Assembly (NCBI GenBank): GCA_024291935.2
Contig: CM044322.1
Location: 20,397,405-20,461,404 of the forward strand
Reading direction: 5' to 3'
DNA length: 64,000 nucleotides
Source of the DNA: Okapia johnstoni
Lineage: Eukaryota > Chordata > Mammalia > Artiodactyla > Giraffidae
Part shown: piece after piece, positions 43,445 through 54,177 of the stretch
Layout: each line of letters opens with the position of its first letter
Position numbering within the stretch: the first letter of the stretch is position 1
Program-made: the position numbers and the translations under genes
Notes under the pieces: model-generated
The model's input: the letters and a program-made list of their open reading frames with translations, nothing else
Databases searched by the model: none
Told to the model about the DNA's origin: nothing

Positions 43445-44150
43445 TTTCCAACATATGGAAAGCACACGAGGAGCAAATTATTGACACCCATATATCCCTT
43501 CCAGCCTTATGAAATCTTAACATTTCCCTTATATTTACGTCTACATTTTTTTGTTAAAACCTTACGGATTTAGGGACTTCTCTGGTGGTCCAGTGATTAA
43601 GACTTCATGCTTCCAGTGCAGGGGGCATGGGTTAAATCCCTGGTTGGGGAACTAAGATCCCACATGATACGCACATGGCCAAAAAAAAAATCAACAAATA
43701 AAAAGAAAACGTTGTAGATTGAAAACTCCCTCTTGTGAAGTCTTCCCTGACTCCATTATCTGTCACTACTCGATTTCCAAGGGTTAACTATCCTCTGAAT
43801 TTATCACCCCATACAGGTTTTTATACCATTACTCTATACAATGTATGTGTGTATTTATAATAATACAAGTTATTGTTTTGCTTGCTCTCAAACTGTGCAT
43901 AAATTTTAGCATATAGTGAATATCTTATGTATATCTTTCTATAGCTTACTTTTATTCATGCAATATTTTGTTTTTGAGATTTATTTATGTTGACATACAA
44001 AGATTAAGTTTATTTGCTTTTGTATGTATATTTGTTTACCTCAATTAACTTATCCATTCTCCTATTGATCAACTTTCAAGATATTTCTAAATTTTCCTGA
44101 TTACAAATAATATTGCGATAAACTTCGTAGTATGTCTTTTGGCTCACGCT
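43445..44150 (-). repeat. old L1 (L1M-type) fragment split by a CHR SINE
   Basis: AACTTATCCATTCTCCTATTG, TTACAAATAATATTGCGAT and TTTTATTCATGCAATATTTTG are diverged antisense L1 blocks. The CHR at 43572 lies inside. Confidence 0.5.
43572..43704 (+). mobile_element. CHR SINE
   Basis: Full-length sense copy: GGGACTTCTCTGGTGGTCCAG, CAGGGGGCATGGGTTAAATCC, GGGGAACTAAGATCCCAC, CATGGCC and an A-tail (43681-43690) extended by AATCAACAAATAAAAAG. Flanks AAAACCTTACGGATT and AAAACGTTGTAGATT hint at an old TSD. Confidence 0.92.
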
Positions 44151-45790
44151 TGCAAATTCTAGGCTAGAGTTTTTGAAACTTGAAAAAAGGAAGAGATGCA
44201 CTTTCCATCACAAATGTAGTACATGCATATTTGCCTACTCACGAGTACACACCCCACAAAGGAAAGTTTTGTCAAACTGTGTATTCTTACTTCCATGAAG
44301 CACTGTGATATTTACTTTGATTTCTATTCTGTTCTGTCCCGTCTTACCCCATCCTTTCCTGTCGTATTCTATTTATTCCTTTTCCCATCCTTTTTTCATT
44401 TAAAAAAAGTGCTGACTGTGATTCACTAAATTGATTTCATGACCCAGGAATGGGTCATAGACTGGAGTTTAAAAAACACTATTCTATGATATATGACCAG
44501 GAAATAAGAATTTTGAACATCTTGGATTTTATTAAATATTGAGAAAATACTCTCCTAAGTATGTACCCTTTATTTTAAATTTTTTGGATGTTTTGCTTTA
44601 GGAGTGCCTGTCTTCAGCAATAACAGCTGTATTAAAAACAAATTCCAGTATGATGTTCTCTGATGTTTTATTGAGAGCTTAATCTGCACATACACACCAC
44701 ACAGTGATATATTTGGACTTACTTTGACATTTTTATTTTGTGTTTTTATCATTCTTTCCCCTTGTTTCTTTTATTTTTTGTCTTCTTGCCATCTGCGGAT
44801 TGATAAATTTTTTATACTCTCATCATCAACCCCTTAGTTTTCCTCTGTTGGTTTGGAAGATAAAGATGGTAGTACTTTTTGTTGATAGCTCTCCCCAACC
44901 TTAATACACACTTTACTATAAGTAATTAGTAGTAATTTCAAGTTGTTAAGCACTTTTATCCTTCCTTTGAACATAATATGGACCTACCATCCTTTTGAAT
45001 TGAGTTTAACTATTGCATCATGTCATTGCGGTCTAAAGTTTAGCTTTACTCTTTTTTTTTAACATATAAAAATGTTTTCAATTTTTATAGCCAGTAGTTA
45101 ATTAAATTTATCAACTGAAATTATTTTCTGTTCTCATTTTTTTTGTTTCTTGCATTCTATGCTTTCCTTCTGAACTCACTTTTTGCTGAAGTACATCCTT
45201 TTGTGCGAGTGAGGATATATATTTTGTTTTTCTTTTTTTGTGTGTGACTAAAAATTACCTTTATTTTGTCCCTACTCTATTTTAACAGTCTATAATTCTA
45301 ATTTAATGTTTATTTTTCCTCAGCATTTAGACGTAACTCCATTGTCAATTATCCTCTTTGTTGCGAGCAGTGTGCCGTCATTTTAATGTCATTCCTCTGT
45401 GGGCAGTTTGGCTTTTCTCTCTGGGGTTCAGAGGCATTTTTCTCTTCTTCTTTTCTCCTTGAGGTTCCACAGGTTTGCTAGTGTCAGAGGTGGATTTATC
45501 TTTATGTTTCCTGCTCAGTAGTCAGAAGGCAGACTTGATGATTCTTGTATTATTAATTCTGGAAAATTCTTCGTTCTTTAACTTCTGGGACAGCACTAGG
45601 TATCTCTCATTCCATTCTCTATGTTTCTTAACTGCCTTTTAATTTATACTTTTGTTTTCTCTGTGATGTTTTCTGAGTGAATTTCTCTCTACAAAAAGTT
45701 TTCAGCATATTAATTGTTTCTTTGAATGTCCAATCTAGAGTTTATCCCACTATTTGAGATTTAAATTTTGCGATGTCTCTCCTTTATAAG
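44151..45790 (-). repeat. T-rich region, probably decayed old LINE
   Basis: The T/A-rich plus strand with phrases such as TTGCGAGCAGTGTGCCGTC, TTTAATGTCATTCCTCTGTG and TTTTCAGCATATTAATTG looks like very old antisense L1/HAL1-type sequence, but I cannot set boundaries. No gene was seen. Confidence 0.35.
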
Positions 45791-45794
45791 ATTC

Positions 45795-46010
45795 CCCTCC
45801 CTAGAGTTACTGAGGTATGATTGATAAATGCTAATCATATAACCTGTAAGGTGTACGTTGTGACTTGATACAGCTACACATTATAAAGTGGAATGACCAT
45901 CACAGTCAAGCTATTGGGACCGTCTCGCTCCCATTTGGGTTCTGTAGTTTCATGATTACTTACTCTTTAAATGGAAGTTGTGACTTTATTACTTTGAGTT
46001 ATGTACAGGC
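45795..46010 (-). repeat. old L1 fragment
   Basis: TTACTGAGGTATGATTGATAA, AACCTGTAAGGTGTACG and ATGACCATCACAGTCAAGC are recognisable antisense old-L1 3' blocks. Confidence 0.6.
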
Positions 46011-46033
46011 AACTTTTTAAAAGTCTTTGTCGG

Positions 46034-46514
46034 AGAATGACACATATACACTACTATGTACGAAACAGATAACAAATGAGAACCTATTGTGTAGCACAGG
46101 GAACTCTACTCATTGATCTGTGGTGACCTGGCACCCCACTCCAGTACTCTTGCCTGGAAAATCCCATGGACGGAGGAGCCTGGTGGGCTGCGGTCCATGG
46201 GGTCGCTAAGAGTCAGACACGACTGAGTGACTTCACTTTCACTTTTCATTTTCATGCACTGGAGAAGGAAATGGCAACCCACTCCAGTGTTCTTGCCTGG
46301 AGAATCCCAGGGATGGCGGAGCCTGGTGGGCTGTCGTCTATGGGATCGCACAGAGTCGGACATGACTGAAGCGACTTAGCAGCAGCAGCAAAGGGGAAGG
46401 AAATCCAAAGAAGAGGGGATATATATGTATATATATAGCTGATACACTTTGTTATACAGCAGAAACTAACATAATGTTGTAAAGCAACTACACTCCAGTA
46501 CAATTAAAAAAAAT
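46034..46514 (+). mobile_element. L1 3' UTR (sense) split by Bov-A2
   Basis: Left part ACACATATACACTACTATG ... AGCACAGGGAACTCTACTC and right part GGGGAAGGAAATCC ... GTTGTAAAGCAACTACACTCC with an A-tail are consecutive. TCTTTGTCGGA (46024-46034) and TCTTTGTCAGA (46515-46525) are a 10/11 TSD. Confidence 0.92.
46129..46393 (+). mobile_element. Bov-A2 SINE
   Basis: Two BovA units are joined by a CACTTTCACTTTTCATTTTC linker, without a tRNA head. The second unit ends in GACTTAGCAGCAGCAGC, the diagnostic (CAG)n tail. It is inserted in L1 after GTGGTGACCT. This is the only canonical Bov-A2 in the window. Confidence 0.95.
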
Positions 46515-46723
46515 TCTTTGTCAGACTCTTTCATAAAGGTAACTTAGTCTGGGATGAATTTATGTTCAGAGAGTGATTCTGTTGACTGTTTTTCTTAGCA
46601 TTAGATTTCTTGTGTTTGGAAATTTTCGTTTTCTGGCTAAATATTGATGGTTTCATCTGTCTCCCTCTCCTTCTCTCCCTCTTTCTCTTTGTCTCTCTGT
46701 GTCTCCTTTTCCCTCTTTACTCT

Positions 46724-47073
46724 TTTATTTTTAAAATTATTTATTTATTTATATTTGGTTACATTAGATCTTCACTGCTTCACGCCCACTTTCTCTAGTT
46801 GCTATGAGCAGGGGCTACTCTTCGTAGCAGTGCACGAACTTCTCGTTGCAATGGCTTATCCTGTTGCAGAGCACAGGCTCTAGGCACATGAAGCTCAGTA
46901 GCTGCAGCTCAGTAGTTGTAGCTCATGGATCTTAGAGCACAGGAGCTCCAATAGTTGTGGTGCCTTAGCTTTAGTTGCCCCACAGCAGGCGGAATCTCTC
47001 CAGACCAGGGATTGAACCCATGCCCACTTAACTGGTGGGTGGATTCCTTCCACTTTACCACCAGGGAAGTCCA
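46724..47073 (-). mobile_element. CHR-2 SINE, near full length
   Basis: The antisense copy runs from the A-rich tail (TTATTTATTTATTTAT) through GAGCAGGGGCTACTCTTCG and CACGAACTTCTCGTTGC to the tRNA-like head TTTACCACCAGGGAAGTCC. CTTTACTCT on both sides (46715-46723 and 47077-47085) is a plausible TSD. Confidence 0.9.
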
Positions 47074-47085
47074 CCCCTTTACTCT

Positions 47086-47779
47086 GTACTCATCTTCCGT
47101 GTCCAGTGGCTTTGCCATTCATTCTGCCTTGCTTCTGCCAGTTCAGGTTTATACCCACTGGAACTCTTGTTCTGAAGTGATGTTGGTGACAACACAGATC
47201 CAGTCACTATGTCATGAGCTACTGAGTTCAATTTCTGATGGAGAGGATGTATCTGGTCTTCTAGCCACTTTGGTAGCTCTGGCCAAAGGGAGGTTGTGGG
47301 ACAGGGAAATCTCCCTACCAAACTCTGGGCCTGAAGTCATGAGCACTCTTCTATTCCTCTGTCTTGATGGTCAACTCCCTGGCCACCTTTTTTGTACACA
47401 GACCCAGAATCCAGCAGGCTGCAGCTTTCGCTCCACTCACCATTTTGTCTTTCTATTCTATTTTTGGATCACAGAAACTTTATTTTGTTGTTGAGCTTGT
47501 CTCTTTTTACTTTTTTTTCTATTTTCATGTTTTGCTTTATTGGGAAGTGTGTGGAACAGAGAGTGTGTTGCAAAGTGTAAACTCTCTGTGCAAGCTTGCC
47601 CAGGAATGATTGGCTTTCCTTTCATGGTCTTTCTCTGTTTCCTCTTCTCCCAAGTTAACTCTTCAGAAGAGCTTCCAATATCCTCTTTTTCTTGTCAAAT
47701 CTAAGAACTAGATCTATTTGCAAATTAGTTCATTTTTTGTCACCACAAGAAGCCTGGTTAACATTCCTACATGTAGTTA
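47086..47779. other. unique non-coding sequence
   Basis: A 179-codon frame crosses from the CHR-2 into this region (46955-47494, plus) and is a chance fusion. It has no domain that I know. No gene was recognised. Confidence 0.45.
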
Positions 47780-48225
47780 CTATTTTTTTTCTTGTTGTAA
47801 AAGCTTTTATTCTCCTAGCAACTTTCAAATACACAGTGTAGCATTATGAACCGTTGTCACCTTGCTGTACAGTACGTCCATTTTTGATTGCTTTTTTTTA
47901 TATATTGAATTGTTGTTGCAGTTGTTCAGTCGCTAAGTCATGTCCAACTCTTTGAAACCTCGTGGACTGCAGCACACCAGGTTTCCCTGTCCTTCACTAT
48001 CTCCCAGAGTTTGCTCAAATTCGTGTCCATTGAGTCAGTGAAGCCATCTAACCATTTCATCCTCTGTGAACTGTTGAATACTATTATGTTTTGATTACTA
48101 TGCTTTGTAATATAGTTTAAAATCAGAAAGCTTTGTTCTTTCTTCAGTATTGCTTTGACTATTCAGGGTCTTTTGTGGGTCTATATAAATTTTAGGGTTA
48201 AAATTCTTAGAATTGTAATCTCATG
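47780..48225 (-). repeat. old L1 fragment split by BovB
   Basis: The left part (CTCCTAGCAACTTTCAAATAC, CACCTTGCTGTACAG) parallels the L1 at 56150. The right part (TTGATTACTATGCTTTGTAAT, CAGGGTCTTTTGTGGG) is antisense ORF2 sequence. The two need not come from the same copy. Confidence 0.55.
47912..48066 (-). mobile_element. BovB LINE 3' end, 155 bp
   Basis: Antisense BovB terminus: TTGTTGCAGTTGTTCAGTCG, CTGTCCTTCACTATCTCCC and CCATTTCATCCTCTG. This is the shortest BovB copy here. Confidence 0.92.
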
Positions 48226-48379
48226 CTCACCTTTCTTTTTGAACTCTGATGTGGGCTATGTGCCGCTTCTGAATAGACTGGCCTGAGAGCTTCAGGGTTC
48301 TCTTGACTCATTTAGGTTGGTTTAGGCATGTGAACTCTGGGGTTTAAAATGGGTCTGAATTTCTAGAGTAACTAGTAAA

Positions 48380-48552
48380 TGGCTGTGAGGTCTAAACTAA
48401 GTTAAATGAATTCTATGCCGTAATTTTCTCATGTGTAAGACAGAGATACTAACTAAACTGGTCTCAAGAGGTTACAGTAAGGATAAAGTGAGATAATGCC
48501 TATGAAGTGCTTAATTTGGTTTCTCGGTATGTTAAGCACTCACTAAAAATGG
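48380..48552 (+). repeat. MIR SINE
   Basis: AATTTTCTCATGTGTAAGAC, AGGATAAAGTGAGATAATGCC and GAAGTGCTTAATTTGG give the sense MIR order. Confidence 0.7.
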
Positions 48553-48559
48553 GAGACTG

Positions 48560-48785
48560 GCATTGACATATACACACTACTATATATAAAGTGGATAACT
48601 GAATAAGAACCTATCATGTAGCACAAGGAACTCGACTCAGTACTCTGTGACGACTATATGGGGAAAAAAAATCTAAAAAAGAGGGGATATATGTATACAT
48701 ATAACTGATTCACTTTACAGAAGAAACTAATACAACATTATAAATCAACTATACTCCAATGAAATTAATTTAAAAAATAAAACAA
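48560..48785 (+). mobile_element. L1 3' UTR fragment
   Basis: Sense L1 end: CATATACACACTACTATATAT, AACCTATCATGTAGCACAAGG, AAGAGGGGATATATGTATAC and CAACTATACTCCAATG, with an A-rich tail. Confidence 0.88.
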
Positions 48786-48815
48786 CAAAAGTGATTGCTC
48801 TCATAATTATTCCTG

Positions 48816-49024
48816 TGTTTAGTTGCTCAGTCATGTCTGACTCTTTGTGACCCCATGGATTGTAGCCCACTAGGCTCCTCTGTCCATGGGGATTTTCCAG
48901 GTATGAATACTGGAGTGGGTTGCCATGCCCTCCTCCAGACAATCTTCCCAACCCAGGGATCGAATCTAGGTCTCTGGCGTTGCAGGCGGATGATTCTTTA
49001 CTGTCTGAGCCACCAGGGATTTCC
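48816..49024 (-). mobile_element. Bov-tA SINE
   Basis: Antisense full-length copy with body GTTGCTCAGTCATGTCTGAC and head TCTGAGCCACCAGGGATTTCC. The B box is GATTCGATCCC on its own strand. ATAATTATTCCTG and AAATAATCCTG are a weak TSD candidate. Confidence 0.93.
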
Positions 49025-49329
49025 TACAAATAATCCTGAATATAATCCATCAGGATGGGAAGGTTGCTAGAAAATTATTCTGAATGAAAGACAGGGGACT
49101 GTAAGGGACCATTGTGAGGGCACCAATAGAGTGAAGATAATTTAGGAAAGAGACCACAAAGTAATAAAGGGATGCCCTCTGACGCATTTTTCTCTTAAAC
49201 TCACTACAGCTTTTAGTAACTCTCTTAATGTGAATGCCTCCTTCAAATTGCAAATACAGCAGTTAATAGGAAAAATGATGACATTCTAGTTCTATTGGGC
49301 CAAAGCCTGAAGCTTAAGTCTAGAGGCAG

Positions 49330-49548
49330 CTGAGTTACTGTGGAAGGAGCCTTGTTCTGGGTAATGGAGACCTGGGTTTGATTTTTGTCTCTACTTCCCT
49401 GGATTAGTCATGCCACTTCTTTAAGCTTCAGTTTCCTTATCTGTAAAATGTAAATGGTAATCCTCTTTCTTAGGGCTGTGTTGAGGAAGAAATGAGATAA
49501 TGTGTGTGTAAATGCATGATACCTAACAGATGCTCAGTGATTTTTATT
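49330..49548 (+). repeat. MIR SINE, near full length
   Basis: GGAGACCTGGGTTTGATTTTT, AGCTTCAGTTTCCTTATCTG, TAAAATGTAAATGGTAATCC and GATGCTCAGTG are MIR blocks in order. Confidence 0.85.
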
Positions 49549-49696
49549 TTTTATTATTTTTTTTTACAAAGAGAGAAATCAAAGGGATTTAGTGACAAAT
49601 GCCCCAAACACTGGCTCCTTGGATCCCAATCTCAACCCACATTTGTGTAACTCTAGTTGGAAGCCAGCACCTCTCCACTTTTCTCTGCCTTGCCTG

Positions 49697-49901
49697 CATT
49701 CTTAGTCATGTCCAACTCTTTATAACCCTTTTGGACTGTAGCCTGCCAGGCTCCTCCACCGATGGGGTTTTCCAGGCAAGAATACTGGAGCAGGTTGCCA
49801 TTTCCTTCTCTAGGGGATCTTCCTGACCCAGGGATCGAATGCCTGTCTCCTGTGTCTCCTGTGTTGCAGGCGGATTCTTTACCCACTGAGCCATAGGAAA
49901 G
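49697..49901 (-). mobile_element. Bov-tA SINE
   Basis: Antisense copy with an expanded CTCCTGTGTCTCCTGTG stretch before the head. The B box is CATTCGATCCC. No convincing TSD was found. Confidence 0.92.
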
Positions 49902-50218
49902 GTTTCTGCAGGCAGGAAGCAAGGAGGGGCGTTGTGACTTGGTAAAAAACCTGTGACAAAGGTGGTGGAGCCCTATATGACATTTGTATGACAGATACTG
50001 TTGTGAAGAAAAATGACTTTCTGGGTTGCATCAGGTTTTTGATCATTCGGAAGTGGACAGTCTGAAGACATGTATTCAGAGTACTAGGGGTTGGGACATG
50101 TGGCTGATAATACTATCGCTCTCTTTGATTTTTTTTTTCTTTTCCTCCCCCAATGTCAGACTCAACTTGGAGGCTTCTCAGCACTGTCCCTTGTAGGATT
50201 ATTTTTTTTCCATCCCTT
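49902..50218. other. unique non-coding sequence
   Basis: Nothing recognisable; short T-runs at 50129-50138 and 50202-50209. Confidence 0.4.
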
Positions 50219-50231
50219 CCCATACTCTCTT

Positions 50232-50437
50232 CTGTTGTTTAGTCACTAAGTTGTGTCTGACTCTTTTGTGACCCCATAGACTGTAGCATGCCAGGTTCCT
50301 CTGTCCATGGGATTTCTCAGGCAAGAGTACTGGAGTGGTTTGCCATTTCCTTCTCTAGGGGAGCTTTCTGACTCAGGGGTCAAACCACATCTCCTGAATT
50401 GGCAGGTAGATTCTTTACCACTGAGCTGCCCTGGAAG
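50232..50437 (-). mobile_element. Bov-tA SINE with perfect 13-bp TSD
   Basis: Antisense copy. CCCATACTCTCTT (50219-50231 and 50438-50450) is a perfect TSD. The B box is GGTTTGACCCC. Confidence 0.95.
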
Positions 50438-50450
50438 CCCATACTCTCTT

Positions 50451-50924
50451 GTACCTTAGCATGATCCTGGTGTTTTTTTCTTTCAAAGCTTCTCTTTCAT
50501 TCTCTTTGTGTTTAAGAGTTTGCAGGGTATTTGGGTAAAGGGATAGACTCTCATCAGCATACCATGAAGGGTTCCTGTCATGGCCAATGAGTCCAGAGAG
50601 TGTCAGAGTCTTATTCAAATATTTTTTCCCTTTCCACTTTCCTTCTGATTCAAGTGTCCTCTCACTGCAGTACACTGCGTGGTCTTATTCCCAAAGAAAG
50701 TTCTGTGACCCTAATTCAACTCTAAACATAACCCTAAACTTCCTTGAAGAATCTTCCACATAACTTCTAAAGGTAAAAAGTACAGTTTTAGTAGGGATGC
50801 TAAGGGAGGGGCGTCAACACAGTTCAAAATTTGGGCACTGTTTGAAAAGAGAATGATTGAAGAACATTATTGAAGAAATTAAGGCATTCATGTCTATTCA
50901 TGCAAGAGAGAAATCATCAAAATG
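50451..50924. other. unique non-coding sequence
   Basis: Nothing recognisable. Confidence 0.35.
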
Positions 50925-51100
50925 AGTGCTTCCCCAAATTGGTCATACAGCAGAATAGTCTAGGACCTTTTAGACTCAGATTCCTGTCCCTACTTCAAAA
51001 TTACTGAGTCAGAATTTCTGGGAGATGGGACCTGGAAATATGGATTTTTATCATGGGTCATTGAGCAGGGCCCAGGTGATTCTGATGCAGCCTATTGTGA
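50925..51100. mobile_element. MER5-type hAT-Charlie DNA transposon remnant
   Basis: ACTGAGTCAGAATTTCTGGG, GATGGGACCTGGAAATATGG and CAGGTGATTCTGATGCAGCC follow the order of the short non-autonomous MER5A. The terminal inverted repeats are eroded. Confidence 0.7.
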
Positions 51101-51426
51101 AATACTGGATGAAATGACCCTAAGACCTCTCATAGTGAGTTGGGAATCTCAACAGAATCTTAAACTTGGGTTAATAATTTCAAAAATATTTTTGTCAAAG
51201 GAAGGATGAGTTGGTTCAAGTAATATCCTGACATCTCACTGAAGGATAAAGGTCTTAATTCTCTAATTCATTAAAAACCACCCCCAAACCTAATAAAAAA
51301 CCCAGCCATCCATATTTAAGCAGACCATGAATAGAACCGAACTCGCACACCAGCAGAGTCGGGGGAGAAGCTGGTTGCTTTTTGAGGGTAGGGACATGGA
51401 TGATGAATTTATTTCACATGGTAGAG
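51101..51426. other. unique non-coding sequence
   Basis: Nothing recognisable between the two MER5-like remnants. Confidence 0.35.
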
Positions 51427-51569
51427 CAGTTGTCCTCAACCTGGCTGAATATTAGAACCACTCTCCAGAGCAACTAGGTCAGAAGCACTGGAGATGGAGC
51501 TTGAGTGTTGATATTTTTAAAAGAGCACCCCCAGGTGATTCTAGTGTGTAACTATGCTGAGAACCACTG
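51427..51569. mobile_element. MER5A-type DNA transposon with terminal inverted repeats
   Basis: It begins CAGTTGTCCTCAACC and ends GCTGAGAACCACTG, an imperfect inverted-repeat pair. Inside are ATTAGAACCACT and CCCAGGTGATTCTAGTG. It is non-autonomous with no transposase. An 8-bp TSD is not evident. Confidence 0.8.
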
Positions 51570-51803
51570 CATTAAAGACAGAGATGTGCTCAGGGGAAAG
51601 GATAGAAAGGCAGGCTGTTAGAGCAACACAAGTGAACCTTCCCTGGCTAAGAATAGCAGCTCCTTTCTCTTTTAAACAATCAAGCTGGGTGGGCTTATTC
51701 TCTGGAAACTGAGGAGATAAGGCAGGTACTGAGAGGAAAAAGGAGTGAAACAGAACCTGATTTGCACTTTAATTTGGAAGAAAGCTAGATATGCTGAATG
51801 GTT

Positions 51804-51824
51804 CCCCGCCCCCGCCCCCGCCCC
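51804..51824 (-). repeat. (CCCCGC)n tract, G-quadruplex / GC-box motif
   Basis: Four runs of four to five C separated by single G. The minus strand therefore reads G4-C-G5-C-G5-C-G4, which meets the usual four-run rule for a G-quadruplex. It also contains overlapping GGGGCGGGG (Sp1/KLF-type) boxes. It stands alone in AT-rich sequence with no CpG island around it. Confidence 0.75.
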
Positions 51825-52018
51825 AATATCCTAAAATGTATCCATGTCTCTATTCCCACCAACATCTCCTGGACTACCAAGTGAATGATGCTGATTTAAG
51901 CCTAACCTCAAAGAAACCAAAATAGGACAATATTTATAATAACCATATTCTGGAGTTCTTTTGATGAGGCTAACCTGTGAAGTAGGCAGGCTGCAGGGAA
52001 CCTTATTCGTTTCTTTCT

Positions 52019-52345
52019 TTTTTTTTTTTTTTGGCTGCCAAAAGCTTTATTGTTTCCATGTGTTCCACAGCTGGGTCCAGGGCTCCAGGGTCTTTAAAAA
52101 GCTGCCTGGTGGCTGCAGGGAGAGGCTCAGGTGGAAGCCTTGATACAGGGGGATGCAGAGGACCCCCCCTCGCCCCCACCCAAAGGCTGCTGGGTTCCAG
52201 AGGCTCTGGTTGTGTTTGAGGGTGAGCCTTGGAGGAGATCCTTATTCGGCCCAGCCTGAGGCGGGGGCGCCAGCCTGCGGGGGCCAGTCAGGTGGTTGCC
52301 ATCTTCTTGATGAGCTTCACCTCCTCATCTAGGGAGTGGTTCATT
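52019..52345 (-). pseudogene. FTL: ferritin light chain processed pseudogene, 5'-truncated
   Basis: Read on the minus strand, this is the last part of the ferritin light-chain reading frame plus its 3' UTR. The conserved helix-E-region peptide L-D-E-E-V-K-L-I-K-K-M is readable from about 52334 downward. After that the frame is lost, but nucleotides matching the remaining C-terminal codons (through a CTCACCCTCAAACACAAC stretch at about 52210-52228) can still be followed. The 3' UTR ends with AATAAAGC (polyadenylation signal at 52046-52051) and a poly(A) tail seen as the T-run at 52019-52032. FTL normally stores iron in the cytosol with the heavy chain. This copy lacks introns, most of the coding region and a promoter, and cannot make ferritin. 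The missing 5' end fits incomplete L1-mediated retroposition. No clear TSD was found. Confidence 0.88.
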
Positions 52346-52512
52346 TACTGCATGCAAGTTCACATTCATGGTGTACAGTGAGGTCAAAGAAACGGAAACA
52401 TTGGAGTTTGGAGCCGAAACGTTTATTGCAGGGCCCTGTAAGGAGAAGGGTGCTTATGCTACCCACCCCCCAAAAAACCCAAATTCCCTGAAGGCTTTCA
52501 AGAAAGCATTTT

Positions 52513-53524
52513 TTTAAATTAATTTTTTTTATTGAAGGATAATTGCTTTACAGAATTTAGCTGTTTTCTGTCAAACCTCAACATGAATCAGCCGTAGATA
52601 CACATATATCCCCTCCCTTTTGAAACTCCTTCCTATTTCACTCCCAATCCCACCCCTCTAGGTTGATACAGAGCCCCTATTTGAGTTTCCTGAGGCATAC
52701 AGCAAATTCCCGTTGGCTACCTATTTTACATATGGTAATGTGAGATTCCATGTTACTCTTTGCATACATCTCACCTTCTCCTCCCCTCTCCCCATGTCTG
52801 TGAGTCTATTCTCTCTGTTTCTACATTGTTGCCCTGTAAATAAATTCCTCAGTACCATTTTTCTAGATTCTGTATATATGTGTTAGAATACGGTATTTAT
52901 CTTTCTCTTTCTGACTCACTTCACTCTGTATAATGGGTTCTAGGTTCATCCACCTCATAAGAATGAGAATTAGAATTCACATTAGAATTAGAATGTGACT
53001 CAAACACATTTCTTTTTATGGCTGAGTAATATTCCATTGTGTATATATACCACAACTTCTTTATCCATTCATCTATCGATGGACATCTAGGTTGCTTCCA
53101 TGTTCTAGCTATTGTAGATAGTGACTGCAACAGTGCAAGACAACTCTCTCCAGTGAGCATCTTTTCATGTGTTTGTTAGCCATATGTATGTCTTCTTTGG
53201 AGAAAAATCTGTTTAGGTCTTTTGCCCACTTTTTGATTGGGTTGTTTGTTTTTCTGGCATTGAATTGTATGAGGTCCTTGTTATTTTGGAAATTAATCCT
53301 TTGTCAACTGTTTCATTTGCTATTATTTTCTCCCATTCTGAGGGTTGTCTTTTCACCTTGCTTATAGTTTCCTTTGCTGTGCAAAAGCTTTTAAGTTTAA
53401 TCAGGTCCCACTTGTTTACTTTTGTTTTTATTTCCGTTACTCTAGGAGATGGGTCATAGAGGATCTTGCTTTGATTTATGTCATCAAGTGTTTTGCCTAT
53501 GTTTTCCTCTAAGAGTTTTATCAG
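52513..53524 (-). mobile_element. L1 LINE, 5'-truncated, 1.0 kb, with TSD
   Basis: Antisense L1 3' UTR (52513-52950), the ORF2 end (peptide T-W-K-Q-P-R-C-P-S and Y-Y-S-A-I-K-R at 52960-53125), then further ORF2 sequence to 53524. An irregular join at about 53125-53165 suggests an internal deletion. GAAAGCATTTT (52502-52512 and 53525-53535) is an 11-bp TSD. Confidence 0.93.
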
Positions 53525-53550
53525 GAAAGCATTTTCAAAGGCCAGGTTGG

Positions 53551-54177
53551 GCAAATAGATGGGGAAACAGTGACAGACTTTATTTTCTTGGGCTTCAAAA
53601 TCACTGCAGATGGTGACTGCAGCCTTGAAATTAAAAGACAATTGCTCCTTGGAAGAAAAGCCATGACCAACATAGACAGCATATTAAAAAGCAGAGACAT
53701 TACTTTGCCAACAAAGGTCCATCTAGTCAAAGCTATGTTTTTTCCAGTAGTCATGTATGGATGTGAGAGTTGGACTATAAAGAAAGCTGAGCATGGAAGA
53801 ACTGATGCTTTTGAACTGTGGTGTTGGAGAAGACTCTTAAGAGTCCCTTTGACTTCAAGGAGATCCAGCCAGTCCATCCTAAAGGAAATCAGTCCTGAAT
53901 ATTCATTGCAAGGACTGATGCTGAAGCTGAAACTCCAGTTCTTTGGCCACCTGATGCGAAGAACTGACTCATTTGAGAAGACCCTGGTAGTAGGAAAGAT
54001 TGAGGGCAGGAGGAGAAGGGGACGACAGAGGATGAGATGGTTGGATGGCATCACTGACTCAATGGACATGAGTTTGAGTAAGCTCTAGGAGTTGGTGATG
54101 GACAGGAAGCCCTGGCATGCTGCAGTCCATGGGATCACAAAGAGTCAGACACGACTGAGTGACTGGACTGAACTGAG
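53551..54177 (+). mobile_element. BovB LINE, 5'-truncated, 0.63 kb
   Basis: Sense BovB starting in the post-RT region and ending GACTGAGTGACTGGACTGAAC. A 172-codon frame (53570-54088) covers the former C-terminus, including the V-M-Y-G-C-E-S-W block. The frame lacks the RT core. It lies 15 bp beyond the L1 TSD. Confidence 0.95.

Noticed and set aside
46955..47494. 179-codon plus-strand frame
   Set aside because: Begins in an antisense CHR-2 SINE and continues by chance. No splice or start context.
53521..54069. 182-codon frame on the minus strand
   Set aside because: Antisense shadow of the BovB at 53551-54177.
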